Source: Pseudomonas haemolytica (GTDB lineage Bacteria > Pseudomonadota > Gammaproteobacteria > Pseudomonadales > Pseudomonadaceae). Taken from it: a DNA stretch of 64,000 nt. The stretch covers positions 310,001 to 374,000 of the forward strand of contig NZ_VOIW01000002.1 of the NCBI RefSeq assembly GCF_009659625.1. The letters are read 5' to 3'. The notes beneath the pieces were generated by a model. That model saw nothing but the letters and a program-made list of their open reading frames with translations, was not told the DNA's origin and ran no database searches. The position numbers and the translations under genes were made by a program. Shown piece after piece: positions 45,044-55,851 of this stretch (within the stretch, counting starts at the first letter, position 1; each line of letters begins with the position of its first letter).

Positions 45044-45991
45044 TCAGGGCTTGCGTAACCACATCCGTAGCATATAGCGGTTGAGATCGCTCAACCGCTC
45101 AGCATCATTGATTTCCATACATGGAGCATTTTTGTCTATGAAATGTGTACGGGTGTGCAAAAACTTATTGTCCGCGGAAATAAGCAATTGCCCAGGTTCA
45201 AGCAGTACCCGATGTTGCACTGTCGACTGGTCAAGTACGGTATCTAAGAAGTTCAACGCTTCAGTTTGTGCACAGGTTAACGGGATGCCCGCTTTAAGGT
45301 GAGCAGACTCAATATAGACACGAAAGTACCTAATTAAAGGAATACCTTCTTCAGAAAAGCTCAAGATGGGCGCCTTAAACAATTCTTCATTCTCTGCCAT
45401 TCCGCGATTCTCAAAAAAGAAATCGCACTTTAGCTCTTCTAGTATCTCCGGAAACGCCATCAACTCTGCATATGCTGCGCTTGCATCAATCAGAATGCTT
45501 TCACCACCCAGCAGCGCTTTCTGGCCACATGCCAAGATCAAATAATCGATAGGTAACGGGTCACTCACACCATCGTTATGTACGTAAGCACCCTGCCGGG
45601 TTTGATGGTATCTAGCACCTTCTTCAATACTTTTACCTCCCCGGTCGTACACCTCAATCACCTTATGGTCTAGATGGTTCTGCACCATTGGCGCCCCGAG
45701 CAACGAGCCGAATGTCCAAACCAGGGATTTAAAGCTTGCGAGGTTATCGTCCTGAAAACCATCTAATATTAAGACATGAGTTTCACGGTCAATCATGTTT
45801 CGGATATTATTCAATTCCGCGCTTAGGCTGGGCGAGTGAAGCGGATTGATATAAGCGGGATTCGTATCAAATCGATTACCTTGGATACCTGCCTCAACAA
45901 TATTTCTTGCGCTTAGCAATTCATCAAATGCTGCTTGAGAGAGTCTGACTTTAGCTACTTCTTGACGAAAATGACTGATGTCTATGTTCAT
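45044..45991 (-). CDS. Fe(II)/2-oxoglutarate-dependent dioxygenase (TauD/TfdA-like)
   Basis: 315 residues. The iron facial triad is visible as His138-x-Asp140 in YVHNDGVSDP and His279 in DNKFLHTRTHF; the C-terminal RYMLRMWL may provide the 2-oxoglutarate-binding arginine. It resembles the clavaminate-synthase/TauD group that hydroxylates free or carrier-bound amino acids. The gene is clearly richer in A+T than its neighbours, which suggests transfer. It is first in a unit with an EamA exporter and a LysR regulator. The substrate is unknown. Confidence 0.75.
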   Translation of the reverse strand: MNIDISHFRQEVAKVRLSQAAFDELLSARNIVEAGIQGNRFDTNPAYINPLHSPSLSAELNNIRNMIDRETHVLILDGFQDDNLASFKSLVWTFGSLLGAPMVQNHLDHKVIEVYDRGGKSIEEGARYHQTRQGAYVHNDGVSDPLPIDYLILACGQKALLGGESILIDASAAYAELMAFPEILEELKCDFFFENRGMAENEELFKAPILSFSEEGIPLIRYFRVYIESAHLKAGIPLTCAQTEALNFLDTVLDQSTVQHRVLLEPGQLLISADNKFLHTRTHFIDKNAPCMEINDAERLSDLNRYMLRMWLRKP

Positions 45992-46220
45992 CGCAATCCT
46001 TTACGGCGGTTAGTTAAGAGCACTCATTTAACTAACCTCAGCCCTCCTCGAAAAAGCGAAACCTCATCAGCGTAGCCATCAAAGCTCGTCATGACAGATC
46101 TTTCATACAGAAAAAATTAGGTAGTCCTTGATGGCCTTTCGTCATGGTTTGTAAAGGGCCAGCAAGTCGTATCCCTTTAAATTGCAGGACGTTTCCGAGA
46201 CAATCCCCGCCGCCTTGTGC
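45992..46220. other. Intergenic region with no recognised feature
   Basis: A+T-rich divergent region between the dioxygenase gene and the DUF6124 leader. It must hold the promoter of the dioxygenase unit. I see no clear operator or RNA structure in it. Confidence 0.5.
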
Positions 46221-46449
46221 CGGTTGGAATCGGTGGCTAGTCTGCGATCCGTCACTGCTCATCAGTGATCGGGTTTAGTCGCCCGGATTCCAGTTGTGCG
46301 CAAGCGGTCACCCTGTTCATGGTGGCTGTGCGCAGGGCACCTTCGGGTGCGCCGGATCCAACTGGCCGGTCGACTAACCTGCGTACAGCCGCCACCCAAC
46401 GTTTAGTCGCGAAGGGCTCGGCTCCTTACCTACCAGTTGGAGCTACACC
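46221..46449 (+). ncRNA. Structured leader of the DUF6124-type gene
   Basis: About 230 bases directly before the ATG with several foldable parts. There is a hairpin TCACTG-CTCAT-CAGTGA (46252-46268), a hairpin GCACC-TTCG-GGTGC with a UUCG tetraloop (46337-46350), and complementary GGTTGGAATC (46223-46232) and GGATTCCAG (46285-46293) that could enclose the first hairpin. GTTTAGTCGC occurs twice (46274 and 46401). From memory, leaders of this kind recur before this gene family in Pseudomonas. A cis-acting RNA is inferred. Confidence 0.5.
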
Positions 46450-46758
46450 ATGAATAAAGCCATACCCGATCCGCCCCTCGATCCCGCCAAAACCCGCGCC
46501 GCCTTCAACCGCGCCATCGACCATTACCTGCCCAGCCAGGTTTTCCACGCCATCAACGACGACCTGAGTTTCGAAGATGCGTTGCTGTACACCGCCAGCC
46601 TGCTCGACAGTGCTTCAGCGACGGCGCTGGATTGTGGCGAGCTGCTGGACAGCCCTGGGCGGGCGAAGATTCTCGCAGTGTGGCATTTGCTGGAGATTGC
46701 CAGGACTACGGTGGATCGCTCCATCGAGTGTATGAAGCCCTTGAAGGCAGCGCCCTAA
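46450..46758 (+). CDS. DUF6124/DUF3077-like small protein
   Basis: 102 residues, mostly helical: an N-terminal proline-rich start, then DPAKTRAAFNRAIDHYL, FEDALLYTASLLDSASATALDCGELL and AVWHLLEIARTTVDRSIECM. This matches a small protein family of unknown function that is multicopy in Pseudomonas. It is preceded by a structured leader and followed by a REPIN. No function is known. Confidence 0.75.
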   Translation: MNKAIPDPPLDPAKTRAAFNRAIDHYLPSQVFHAINDDLSFEDALLYTASLLDSASATALDCGELLDSPGRAKILAVWHLLEIARTTVDRSIECMKPLKAAP

Positions 46759-46760
46759 AA

Positions 46761-46849
46761 TGTGGGAGGGGGCTTGCTCCCGATGGCGGTGTGTCAGCAG
46801 ATATATCCGGCACTGACACGCCGTCATCGGGAGCAAGCCCCCTCCCACA
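46761..46849. repeat. REPIN, GGGGGCTTGCTCCCGAT type
   Basis: Arms TGTGGGAGGGGGCTTGC... and ...GCAAGCCCCCTCCCACA pair over more than 30 bases with few mismatches. It lies between the DUF6124-type gene and the convergent NRPS gene. Confidence 0.9.
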
Positions 46850-46867
46850 CTGAGCGCATTCCAATGC

Positions 46868-49800
46868 TTAGATCCGACGGCGGCGGTTGAGTTGAGGAAT
46901 GGCGGTTTGCGGGACTTCAACGCGTTGGGCTTGCGCCACGGTCCTGGCGGCGAGTTGGGCCAATGTGGGTTGGCTGAACACGCTGCGCGCATCCACTTCC
47001 AGGCCGGCCTTGCGCATACGCGCCACCAGGTTTACCGCCAGCAGCGAGTGGCCACCGAGTTCGAAGAAGTGGTCATGGCGCCCTACCCGTTCCAGTTTCA
47101 ACACGTCGGCCCAGATCGCGGCCATCAAGGTTTCCACCTCGCCCTCGGGCGCTTCATAGGCGCGGCTGAGCACCGCTTCCAAGCCGGGTTCGGGCAGGGC
47201 TTTGCGGTCGAGTTTGCCGGCGGGGTTCAGAGGCAGTGCATCGAGTTGTACGAAGGCGGCCGGCACCATGTATTCCGGCAGTTGCTCCAGCATATGGGTG
47301 CGCAAGGTTTCCAGGCTCGGCGCCTGGCCTCTTAGCGTGAAATAGGCGACCAGGCGCTCATCGCGAATCAGCACCGCTACTTCACGCAAGGCTGGGTGTG
47401 CAGCCAGGCGTGCTTCGATCTCTCCCAGTTCCAGGCGCACGCCGCGCAGTTTGACCTGGAAGTCATTGCGCCCGAGAAATTCGAGATTGCCATCGGGCAA
47501 ATAGCGCACCAGGTCGCCAGTGCGATACAGGCGGTCACCGGCCACGAAGGGGCTGTCGATAAAGCGCTCGGCCGTCATCTGCTCCAAGCCCAGGTAACCC
47601 CGGGCAACGCCCACCCCACCGATATGCAATTGACCACTGATGCCCATGGGCACCGGCGCGTCATGCGCGTCCAACACATACAGGCGAGTGTTGTGGATGG
47701 CGCGGCCAATCGGCAGTTGCAGGGCCGGTACCGGTGCGCCGGGTTCGAGGGTCCAGGCGCTGCTGTCTACCGTGGCTTCGGTGGGGCCGTAGACGTTGTG
47801 CAAGCGCACCTTGGGCAAGCGCGCCTGCACGCCACGGGCCAGGGCTTCGGTGAGTTCACCGCCGCCGCACAATACATCGGTGAGGCTGGTACACAGGGCT
47901 GACTCGTCCAGCTCAAGGAACTGCTGCAACATCGCCGGCACGAACTTGATCACGCTGATCTGTTGCTCGCGAATCAGCTGGGCCAGGTACGCCGGTTCAC
48001 GATGGCCATCGGGCCGCGCCAGCACCAGGCGCATGCCGTTGCTCAGCGGCCAGAACAGCTCCCACACCGAACCGTCGAAGCTGAACGGGGCGCGCTGCAA
48101 CAAGGCGCCGCCTGCGGCGTTCGGGCACAGTTGCGAGCCCCAGTGCAGCAGGTTGCCCAGGCCACGATGTTCGATCATCACGCCCTTGGGTATGCCGGTA
48201 GAACCCGAGGTGTACATCAAGTAGGCCAGGTTGGTCACGCTCAAGCCAGGCACCGAAGGGTTACCGCTCGGTGCCTGGTGCCAGGTGCAGTGATCGAAGT
48301 CGATCAACGGGATCGAGACCTCACCCACCACCTCGCGGGTGGCGCCGTGTACCAGCAGCGCCACCGGCTGGCTGTCGGCAAGCATGTAGGCCAGGCGCTC
48401 ACGCGGGTATCCCGGGTCGAGGGGCACATAGGCGCCGCCCGCCTTGAGAATCGCCAGCAACCCCACCACCAACTCCAATCCGCGCTCCACGCACAACGCT
48501 ACTCGCGAATCCGGCTGTACGCCACGCGCTTGCAAGTGGAAGGCCAGTTGGTTGGCGCGCTCGTTGAGTTCGCGGTAGGTCAATTGCTGCGCGCCGGCCT
48601 GTACCGCGATGGCATCGGGGATTTGCTGCGCATGGGCTTCGAACAGCGCCTGAACCGTGAGGCTTTTAGGGTAGTCGGTAGCAGTGGCGTTGAAGTCCAC
48701 CAGCAGCGTGTGCAATTCGCTGGCAGGCAGCACCTGCACGTCGCGCAGCGGCATTTTCGGCGTGCGTTCAAGCGCGTCCACCAATCCGTTGAGCGCGGTG
48801 TCGAAGTAGCTCAACACGCGTTCGGCACCCTCTGTGCGCGGCGCCTTGGCCTTGAGCCGGAAACCGCTGGCCATGTCGTCCACCGTGAGCATCAGCGGGT
48901 AACTGAGGATGTCTTCACTGCTGAGCAAGGCAATGCCCGGCACCAGGTTCAACTCGGGGTCGGCCAAGGTATGGCGGTAGTTGAGCAGGCTGTTGAACAG
49001 TGGTGACACGCCGCTGCAACGCTGGGCCAGCGCCAGGGACGCCTGCTCATGGGCGAGCAAGGCGCTCAGTTGCGCGTGGGTGTCGTGCAGTGCATCCACC
49101 ACGCTTTGCCCGGCCAGGCGCAGGCGCAGCGGCAAGGTGTTGATGAACATGCCCAAGGCTCGTTCGGCCCCCTCGCCGGCTTGCAGGCGGCCAAGCAAGA
49201 CGGTGCCGAACACCACATCGTCGCGGCCCGCTACACGGCTGAGCGCATGCGCCCAGGCCAGGTGGAATAGGCTCGCGGCACTGACACCCAAGGCGCGGGC
49301 CTGGCTGCGTAAACGCAGATTGAGCGTATCGCTGAGCGAGCGCTCGGCCTCTTCGATCTCGGCCCGATTGGCCTGGCGCTCCTGCACGCCGAACGCCAGG
49401 GTCGGCTCATCCACATCCGCCAAGCGCTCACGAAAGAACGCCTCGTGGGCAGCCTGGCGTGTGACGCAACGGGCCTGCGCAACCACGTTGCGATAGGGCA
49501 CGGGCGCGGGCAATTGCGCCTGTTGACCGAGCAGATGAGCGCGGATTTCGTCCACCAGCACCGTGGTCGAAGTGGCATCGTTGACCAGATGATGAAAGCG
49601 CAGCCTGGCGACCCAGCGCTGGTTGTGGGGTTCTTCGGCATAATCCAGGGCCATCAGTGGCGCCTGGCGCAAGTCCAGGGGTTCGGCCGGTTCGCGCAGC
49701 GGTTCGACCCGCAACCGCGCTTCGCGCCACACCACCTGCATCGGCTGTTCAAGGGCATCCCAGGCCAGGCTGGTGCGCAGGATATCGTGACGATCGATCA

Positions 49801-52800
49801 CCTGTTGCAGGGCCTGGGCAAAGGCATCCAGTTGTTCACGGTGTGCAAAGCTGAACAGCGCCTGTTGCTGGTACGGGTCGCACTCGTCGGTGATGTGGTG
49901 GTAGAGCAACCCTTCCTGCAACGGCGCCAGCGGGTAGATTTCCTGCACATTGGCCGCACCACCGGGGATGCCGGCGATGATGCGATCCAGGCTGGGTTGA
50001 TCCAGGTCGGCCAGCGCGAGCAGCTCCGGGGTGAGATGGGTACAGCCTGGGGGAATCCGATTGGCCGGCACCGCCCTGTCACTGCCGACACACGCCGCCG
50101 CCAGCGCCGCCAATGTTGGCTTGCCGAACAGCACCTGCACATCGGCGCGCAGACCGGCCTGGCGCATGCGCTGCACCAGTTGCACCGCCAGCAGCGAATG
50201 CCCGCCCAACTCGAAGAAATGGTCATGGCGCCCCACTTGCTGCACGTGCAGCAACTGCGCCCAGATCTGCGCCAGGGTGGTTTCCACACCGTCCTGTGGG
50301 GCTTCAAATCGTCGGGTAATAAAGGCTTCCTGGGTCGGTGACGGCAGGGCTTTACGATCAAGCTTGCCATTGGCGGTCAGGGGCAAGGCCTCAAGGCTCA
50401 TGTAGGCCGCCGGCAGCATGTAGTCGGGAAGCGAGGCTTGCAGGTGAGCGCGCAGTGCTTCGATATCGACAGGCTGACGCTGGATAAACCAGGCCAGCAA
50501 TTGCCCTTCGCGGCACTGCACCACCGCCTCCCTGATCGCCGGATGGCTGGCCAGGGCCGCTTCGATTTCCCCCAGTTCAATGCGTACGCCACGGATTTTC
50601 ACTTGGTCGTCATTGCGCCCCAGGTATTCAAGATTGCCGTTCGGCAGCCAGCACGCGAGGTCGCCGGTGCGGTACATACGACCGTCGCCAAAGGGGTCAT
50701 GCAGAAAGCGTTCGGCACTCAGTTCGGGGCGGTTCAGGTACCCGCGTGCCACGCCTTTGCCGCCGACGTACACCTCCCCCGCCACGCCAATCGGCACAGG
50801 GCGTTGTTGAGCGTCCAGCACATAGACGCGGGCGTTGGCGACCGGCGCGCCGATATGTAGCGGCTGGCCCACTGCAACAGCTCCCGATGTGGCAACCACG
50901 GTGGCTTCGGTGGGGCCGTAGTTGTTGATCACCGTGAACGTTTGCGCCTGAGCGAACGTGCGCAGGCGGTCACCGCCGATCAGCAAGGTGCGCAAGGTGG
51001 GGTGCGCCAGGTGCTGGCTGAAGGCGTATTCGGCGACCGGCGTGGGCAGGAAACACACATCCAACGGCTGCGCGCGCCACCAGGCGAGCAGTGCGTCGAT
51101 ATCTTCAGCGCCATCATGGGCCGGTGGCAGGTGCAGCGTCGCGCCTGCGCACAGGGCCGGCCAGACTTCCCAGGCCATCGCATCAAAGCCAAAGCCGGCG
51201 ACGCTGGCGGTGTGGCTGCCCGCGTGCAGGTCGAAGGCGCGGCAATGCCAGTCCACCAGGTTCGACACACTGTGGTGCTCGACCATCACGCCCTTGGGCA
51301 AACCGGTGGAGCCGGAGGTGTAGATCACATAGGCCAGGTTCGACGGCGTAACCGCCACCTGTGGGTTGCTGTCGATGTGTGCGGTGGCAGGCTCCAGCAG
51401 GATCACCGGCACCGTAGACGCAGGCAGCCGCTGGCGCAGGTCGTGTTGAGTCAGGACTGCCACGGGGGCACTGTCGTGCAGCAGGTAGTCCAGGCGTTCG
51501 GCGGGATGGGCCGGGTCCAGCGGCACGTAACAGGCGCCGGATTTGAGGATCGCCAGCAGCCCCGCCAGGGTCTCCAGGCCGCGTCGGGCCAGGATCGCCA
51601 CGCGATCATCCGGTTGTACGCCGTGTGCCAATAGTTGATGGGCCAGGCTATTGGCCTGGCGATTGAGTTGGGCATAGGTCAACTGACGGTTCTGACACAC
51701 CGCGGCAATAGCATTCGGTGTACGTACGGCCTGCGCTTCAATCCGCCCGTGCAGGGTCTGCGGCATGGCGTTGGGCTGCGCGGTGGCGTTCCAGTGCAGC
51801 AGCCGGGCCTGCTCCTCAGGCGGTAACAGGGAAAATTCACCGACCTGCAATGCAGTGTCTTCCAGCCCTTGCTCCAACAGACAGGTGAAACGCAGCGCCA
51901 ACGCCTGGACTTCATCGTGCTGGAAGTACGCCTCGTTGTAGACGCAATGCAGCCATGCACTGTCCTGATAACGGTTGCTGCGCAGGTGAATGGCGATCGG
52001 CAACGCCTCGTGGTGGTTAGAGACCTTGATAGCGCGGGCCTGGACCTGACCGAAGCGCAGGTCATGGTCGTCCTGCTCGTACGACACCGACAAATCGAAC
52101 AGCTGCCCGCGATCCGTACGCCTCAGGCCCAGCTCACGGTTCATCTCACTCAACGGGAAACGCTGATGACGAAAATCCTGCTTGAGCTGATCACGTATGC
52201 CACGTACCAGGGCACTGAAGGACAACGACTCGCTGAACTGAAACCGTACCGCGCTGACCTGGGTGAACATGCCCACGGTGGCGCGAAAAAGTGCGTTGGA
52301 GCGGTTGAGAATGGGCAGCCCCACCACCCACTCCTCCCGCTGGCTGGTGCGGGTGAAATACACATACATCGCCGCCAGCAACACATGAAAAGCCGATGCC
52401 TGATGGCGGTTGGCGACCTGCTCCATGCGGTTGAGCAGCGCCGCAGGGAAGGCTTGCACGAAGGTGTTGCTCGACGTCTTGGCAGGGTGCTTCGGGCTGA
52501 GCAGCGGTTCGGGCAACACGTGGTATTTGTCCAGCCAATACTCGCGGTCGCGGGCGTAACGGGCCGATTGCAGGTAGCGCTGGTCGGCCTCGATAAAATC
52601 GATATACGACGTCACCAAGGGCTCCGCGTGCCGGTCCTGCTCCTGGGCGGTGTAGAGCTGGGCGAGGGATTGCAGCAACTGCCCAAAGCCCCAGCCATCG
52701 AGGATCAGGTGGTGAGCCTGGATGCCGAGGCGGTAGAGGTCGTCGTCGAGCTTGACCAACATAAAGCGCAACAACGGCTCACCGCTCATGGCGAAGGGCC

Positions 52801-53137
52801 GGGCCATTTGCGCCTGCATCAGGGCATGGGTCGCGGCTGACGGGTCGGGCAGCGCGCAGAAATCATGCAGGGCCACGTCTACTGGCAGTGCTGGGGCGAA
52901 GGTCTGCCGTGGCATGCCGTCGGTGTCGATATGCAGTTGGGTGCGCAACGCATCATGCCTGGCCACCAACTGCGCAAGGGCATGCTGGATGCGCTCGGGC
53001 GCTACTGCACCGGCGAAATCGAGATAACCGCCGATGTTGTACAGCGGCGAATCACCCAGGCGCAATTGATCGAGCCAGATGTCCTGTTGGGCGCCAGTGA
53101 GGGGAAAGCTGGCCGGCAGGCGGGAGGAATGCTGCAT
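46868..53137 (-). CDS. Two-module NRPS, first synthetase of a viscosin-type lipopeptide
   Basis: 2089 residues from ATG 53137 behind AAGGA. Domain order is C (8-440, HHLILDGW at 142), A1 (460-935), T1 (Ser981), C2 (1035-1480, HHLVNDATS), A2 (1500-1990), T2 (Ser2031), with no thioesterase. The first C domain at the protein start ([13 protein letters not shown]...SPLYNIGG) fits a lipo-initiating Cstart. The A1 pocket reads D-A-W-F-L-G-N-V-V-K, the known leucine code. A2 reads about D-G-W-K-L-G-V-V-D-K, which I cannot place but which resembles acidic-residue codes. Leu then Glu is the start of viscosin-group peptides. The divergent luxR and nodT neighbours and the absence of downstream NRPS genes match the split viscA/massA arrangement, so the remaining synthetases must be elsewhere. 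Confidence 0.88.
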   Translation of the reverse strand: MQHSSRLPASFPLTGAQQDIWLDQLRLGDSPLYNIGGYLDFAGAVAPERIQHALAQLVARHDALRTQLHIDTDGMPRQTFAPALPVDVALHDFCALPDPSAATHALMQAQMARPFAMSGEPLLRFMLVKLDDDLYRLGIQAHHLILDGWGFGQLLQSLAQLYTAQEQDRHAEPLVTSYIDFIEADQRYLQSARYARDREYWLDKYHVLPEPLLSPKHPAKTSSNTFVQAFPAALLNRMEQVANRHQASAFHVLLAAMYVYFTRTSQREEWVVGLPILNRSNALFRATVGMFTQVSAVRFQFSESLSFSALVRGIRDQLKQDFRHQRFPLSEMNRELGLRRTDRGQLFDLSVSYEQDDHDLRFGQVQARAIKVSNHHEALPIAIHLRSNRYQDSAWLHCVYNEAYFQHDEVQALALRFTCLLEQGLEDTALQVGEFSLLPPEEQARLLHWNATAQPNAMPQTLHGRIEAQAVRTPNAIAAVCQNRQLTYAQLNRQANSLAHQLLAHGVQPDDRVAILARRGLETLAGLLAILKSGACYVPLDPAHPAERLDYLLHDSAPVAVLTQHDLRQRLPASTVPVILLEPATAHIDSNPQVAVTPSNLAYVIYTSGSTGLPKGVMVEHHSVSNLVDWHCRAFDLHAGSHTASVAGFGFDAMAWEVWPALCAGATLHLPPAHDGAEDIDALLAWWRAQPLDVCFLPTPVAEYAFSQHLAHPTLRTLLIGGDRLRTFAQAQTFTVINNYGPTEATVVATSGAVAVGQPLHIGAPVANARVYVLDAQQRPVPIGVAGEVYVGGKGVARGYLNRPELSAERFLHDPFGDGRMYRTGDLACWLPNGNLEYLGRNDDQVKIRGVRIELGEIEAALASHPAIREAVVQCREGQLLAWFIQRQPVDIEALRAHLQASLPDYMLPAAYMSLEALPLTANGKLDRKALPSPTQEAFITRRFEAPQDGVETTLAQIWAQLLHVQQVGRHDHFFELGGHSLLAVQLVQRMRQAGLRADVQVLFGKPTLAALAAACVGSDRAVPANRIPPGCTHLTPELLALADLDQPSLDRIIAGIPGGAANVQEIYPLAPLQEGLLYHHITDECDPYQQQALFSFAHREQLDAFAQALQQVIDRHDILRTSLAWDALEQPMQVVWREARLRVEPLREPAEPLDLRQAPLMALDYAEEPHNQRWVARLRFHHLVNDATSTTVLVDEIRAHLLGQQAQLPAPVPYRNVVAQARCVTRQAAHEAFFRERLADVDEPTLAFGVQERQANRAEIEEAERSLSDTLNLRLRSQARALGVSAASLFHLAWAHALSRVAGRDDVVFGTVLLGRLQAGEGAERALGMFINTLPLRLRLAGQSVVDALHDTHAQLSALLAHEQASLALAQRCSGVSPLFNSLLNYRHTLADPELNLVPGIALLSSEDILSYPLMLTVDDMASGFRLKAKAPRTEGAERVLSYFDTALNGLVDALERTPKMPLRDVQVLPASELHTLLVDFNATATDYPKSLTVQALFEAHAQQIPDAIAVQAGAQQLTYRELNERANQLAFHLQARGVQPDSRVALCVERGLELVVGLLAILKAGGAYVPLDPGYPRERLAYMLADSQPVALLVHGATREVVGEVSIPLIDFDHCTWHQAPSGNPSVPGLSVTNLAYLMYTSGSTGIPKGVMIEHRGLGNLLHWGSQLCPNAAGGALLQRAPFSFDGSVWELFWPLSNGMRLVLARPDGHREPAYLAQLIREQQISVIKFVPAMLQQFLELDESALCTSLTDVLCGGGELTEALARGVQARLPKVRLHNVYGPTEATVDSSAWTLEPGAPVPALQLPIGRAIHNTRLYVLDAHDAPVPMGISGQLHIGGVGVARGYLGLEQMTAERFIDSPFVAGDRLYRTGDLVRYLPDGNLEFLGRNDFQVKLRGVRLELGEIEARLAAHPALREVAVLIRDERLVAYFTLRGQAPSLETLRTHMLEQLPEYMVPAAFVQLDALPLNPAGKLDRKALPEPGLEAVLSRAYEAPEGEVETLMAAIWADVLKLERVGRHDHFFELGGHSLLAVNLVARMRKAGLEVDARSVFSQPTLAQLAARTVAQAQRVEVPQTAIPQLNRRRRI

Positions 53138-53620
53138 AAGATCCTTCTCATGGGGGTCAGGCACTGGCCGCGCAGGGTGGCCCATTAAGCCGAAGTTGCC
53201 GGATTTGAGCATGGGGGCCTGGCGGTGTCTGTCACCCGAAACCCGGACATCCAAACGCACGGACAGGGGTTGGTGGGTGGTTGATTGCTGAAACGATTAA
53301 AGCGCTGTAGGACATTGGCTATAAGTAGCCGATGCTGGCATTTCGAATATTTTTCGCGATTAGTCAATTTAATTTAAATATCAAACAGTTAGTCAGCGAT
53401 AAACATATCCTGCGTGCATTCGTCGGCGGTTTTACTCGCCCGAAACGTCGAATTAATGACGCGATTTTTATGGCAGCTTGTGTCCCTCGTTTCCGCTACA
53501 TACGTAGGATAAATCCCTATGGCTAAATAAAATCTCGGACGCCGAGTCACGTTCAAGGAGTAAGGATCGTCCTGTTAGAGCCCAGGGCATCCATAGACGG
53601 TTTTCGACATCAAGGATGAG
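53138..53620. promoter_or_regulatory. Divergent promoter region between the NRPS and luxR genes
   Basis: 483 bases, A+T-rich in the middle (53330-53420), with no convincing gene. It must hold the promoters of both divergent units. A symmetric TGTC-N12-GACA lies at 53230-53249, about 95 bases before the NRPS start. A good ribosome site (AAGGA) precedes the luxR ATG. Confidence 0.6.
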
Positions 53621-54421
53621 ATGGCTATGAGTCTGACCCGTAGTATTGGCGACACACGCGGCCCGCATTTCTATGCCGAAATGGGCGAGTTGATTTCAAA
53701 CAGCGGCGACGAACATTTTGCCGCCAACATGCTGCACCTGGTGGACAAGTGGGTGCCGATTCACCTGGTAGACCTCAGCGAATGGACCCTCGATGAACTG
53801 CGCGACCGCGTACTGGACATCAAGTTGCTGGGCAGCGCCGGGCTTAAACAGGATTTGTCTGTACCCCAGACCCTGCACCCGCTGAACGACCACCCGTTGC
53901 TGCGGGAAATGCTGCGCATGCAAGACCCGCTGCTGATCCAGATGAAAGCCAAGGCCAACAGCACACATCCGCGGGGCAGCTCACACCAGTGCAACCTGGT
54001 CTCGCGCCAAAGCAATCGGCGTTGCGTGATCTCGTTCTACCGCCCGCCGACCCAACGTGGTTTTTCCCTGGCTGAGTTGTCATTTCTCAAATGCCTGTCA
54101 GACACCCTGTTGCCACTGATGGAACGGCACGCGCAGATCCTGCGCCAGGCCCACCACACCGAGACCGAGCCGGCCCACAACTTGCTGGAGCAATCGCAGT
54201 TGCAGCGTGAGTTCTACAAGCGCCTGTCCCTCAGCGATATCACCCTGTCGGCGCGGGAGCAGGAAGTCTGCCTGGGCTTATTGACGGGAGGCACCGTGCC
54301 GCAGATCGCAGAAAAGCTCAGTGTGAAAAACAGTTCGATCGAGACCTACCTCAAGCGCGCTGCCGCCAAGCTTGGCGTGAGTGGCCGACATGGCCTGGCC
54401 AAATGGATGGTGGGCGCCTGA
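53621..54421 (+). CDS. LuxR-type regulator of the lipopeptide locus
   Basis: 266 residues. A C-terminal GerE-type HTH covers about 203-262 ([45 protein letters not shown]). The N-terminal part shows no acyl-homoserine-lactone pocket that I recognise. Regulators of this kind (ViscAR/MassAR type) flank pseudomonad lipopeptide synthetases and activate them. The start is ATG 53621 behind AAGGATGAG; ATG 53627 is an alternative. The stop shares a base with the nodT start. Confidence 0.87.
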   Translation: MAMSLTRSIGDTRGPHFYAEMGELISNSGDEHFAANMLHLVDKWVPIHLVDLSEWTLDELRDRVLDIKLLGSAGLKQDLSVPQTLHPLNDHPLLREMLRMQDPLLIQMKAKANSTHPRGSSHQCNLVSRQSNRRCVISFYRPPTQRGFSLAELSFLKCLSDTLLPLMERHAQILRQAHHTETEPAHNLLEQSQLQREFYKRLSLSDITLSAREQEVCLGLLTGGTVPQIAEKLSVKNSSIETYLKRAAAKLGVSGRHGLAKWMVGA

Positions 54422-55851
54422 TGAACAAACTCACGCTCTGCACCGTCGGCGTCGCCTGGATGCTCGGCAGTTGCTCGTTGATCCCCGAGTATCAACGGCC
54501 CGCGGCGCCGACACCCGCGCAGTATCCCCAGGGCGGCGTGTACAGCCTGGCGCAGGCCGGCACCCTCACGCAGAACGCGGACTGGCAGCAGCTGTTCCAC
54601 GACCCGGCGCTGCAACGGTTGATCGGTGAGGCGCTGGTCAACAACCGCGATCTGCGGGTCGCGGCCCTGAATGTGCAGGCTTTTCAGGCTCAGTACCGTA
54701 TCCAGCGTGCAGATTTGTTCCCGGCGATATCCGCCACTGGCGCCGGCAAGCGCCAGAAACTGCCGCGGGGCGTGACCGGCACCGGCAAGTCGGCAATCAC
54801 CTCCAACTATTCCGCCACCTTGGGCCTGAGCGCCTATGAGCTGGATTTGTTCGGCCGCGTGCGCAGCCTCAGCGAACAGGCGATGCTCACTTACCTGGGC
54901 ACCGAAGAGGCGCGTCGCAGCGTGCAATTGAGCTTAGTTGCCAACGTTGCCAATGCCTACCTGACCTGGCGGGCCGATCAGGAACTGCTGGCCCTGGCCG
55001 AGCAAACCCTGGTGGCCAACGACCACAGCTGGCAGTTGACCAGCCGCAGTAAAAGTGCGGGCAAAGCCTCGGCGCTGGAAGTGGTACAAGCACGTACAGC
55101 GGTGGAAAGCACCCGCGCCAGCGTGGCCCGCTATGAACGCCAGGTCGCCCAGGACCTCAACAACCTCACCCTGTTGGTGGGCGGCCCGGTGGATGACAAC
55201 CTGCCTTCGCGCCCACTAGCCGATGAACTGGTCGCCCGTGTCCCTGCCGGTTTGCCCTCCGACCTGCTGCAACGCCGCCCGGATATCCTCCAGGCCGAAT
55301 ACCAGTTGCAGGCGGCCAACGCCAACATCGGTGCCGCCCGTGCCGCGTTCTTTCCGTCCGTGACCCTGACGGCCAATGCCGGCAGCACCAGCAAGGAACT
55401 GTCGGGGCTGTTCAAGGGAGGCTCGGGCACCTGGACGTTCCAGCCGCAGATCAACCTGCCGATCTTCAACGCCGGCAGCCTGCGTGCCAGCCTCGATTAC
55501 GCCAGGCTGCAGAAAGACATCACGGTGGCCCAATACGAAAAGTCCATCCAGACCGCCTTCCAGGAAGTCGCCGATGGCCTCGCCGCCCGCCAGACCTTCA
55601 ACGACCAACTGGACGCGCAACGGGATTTCGTCGCCGCCAACCAGAATTACTACGACCTGGCCCAACACCGATACCGCAGCGGCGTGGACAGCAACCTGAC
55701 GTTCCTCGACGCGCAGCGGGCGTTGTTCAGTTCCCAGCAAGCGCTGATTGTGGATCGGCTGGCGCAATTGGTGGCGGAGGTGAATCTGTATACAGCGCTG
55801 GGTGGGGCATGGGGGGATGGTCACGCTTCCATCGCCCGTTTAATGCAGTAG
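54421..55851 (+). CDS. NodT-family outer-membrane efflux lipoprotein
   Basis: 476 residues from ATG 54421. The signal sequence [24 protein letters not shown] has a lipobox-like LGSC, followed by two OEP repeats ([18 protein letters not shown], then [40 protein letters not shown]). Genes of this type sit between luxR and the first NRPS gene in viscosin-type loci, where they probably take part in lipopeptide export. The MacA/MacB partners are not here. The stop abuts that of the convergent effector operon. Confidence 0.9.
   Translation: MNKLTLCTVGVAWMLGSCSLIPEYQRPAAPTPAQYPQGGVYSLAQAGTLTQNADWQQLFHDPALQRLIGEALVNNRDLRVAALNVQAFQAQYRIQRADLFPAISATGAGKRQKLPRGVTGTGKSAITSNYSATLGLSAYELDLFGRVRSLSEQAMLTYLGTEEARRSVQLSLVANVANAYLTWRADQELLALAEQTLVANDHSWQLTSRSKSAGKASALEVVQARTAVESTRASVARYERQVAQDLNNLTLLVGGPVDDNLPSRPLADELVARVPAGLPSDLLQRRPDILQAEYQLQAANANIGAARAAFFPSVTLTANAGSTSKELSGLFKGGSGTWTFQPQINLPIFNAGSLRASLDYARLQKDITVAQYEKSIQTAFQEVADGLAARQTFNDQLDAQRDFVAANQNYYDLAQHRYRSGVDSNLTFLDAQRALFSSQQALIVDRLAQLVAEVNLYTALGGAWGDGHASIARLMQ

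Noticed and set aside
53332..53526. 64-residue open frame between the NRPS and luxR genes
   Set aside because: There is no ribosome site or recognisable pattern, and it covers an A+T-rich divergent promoter region.
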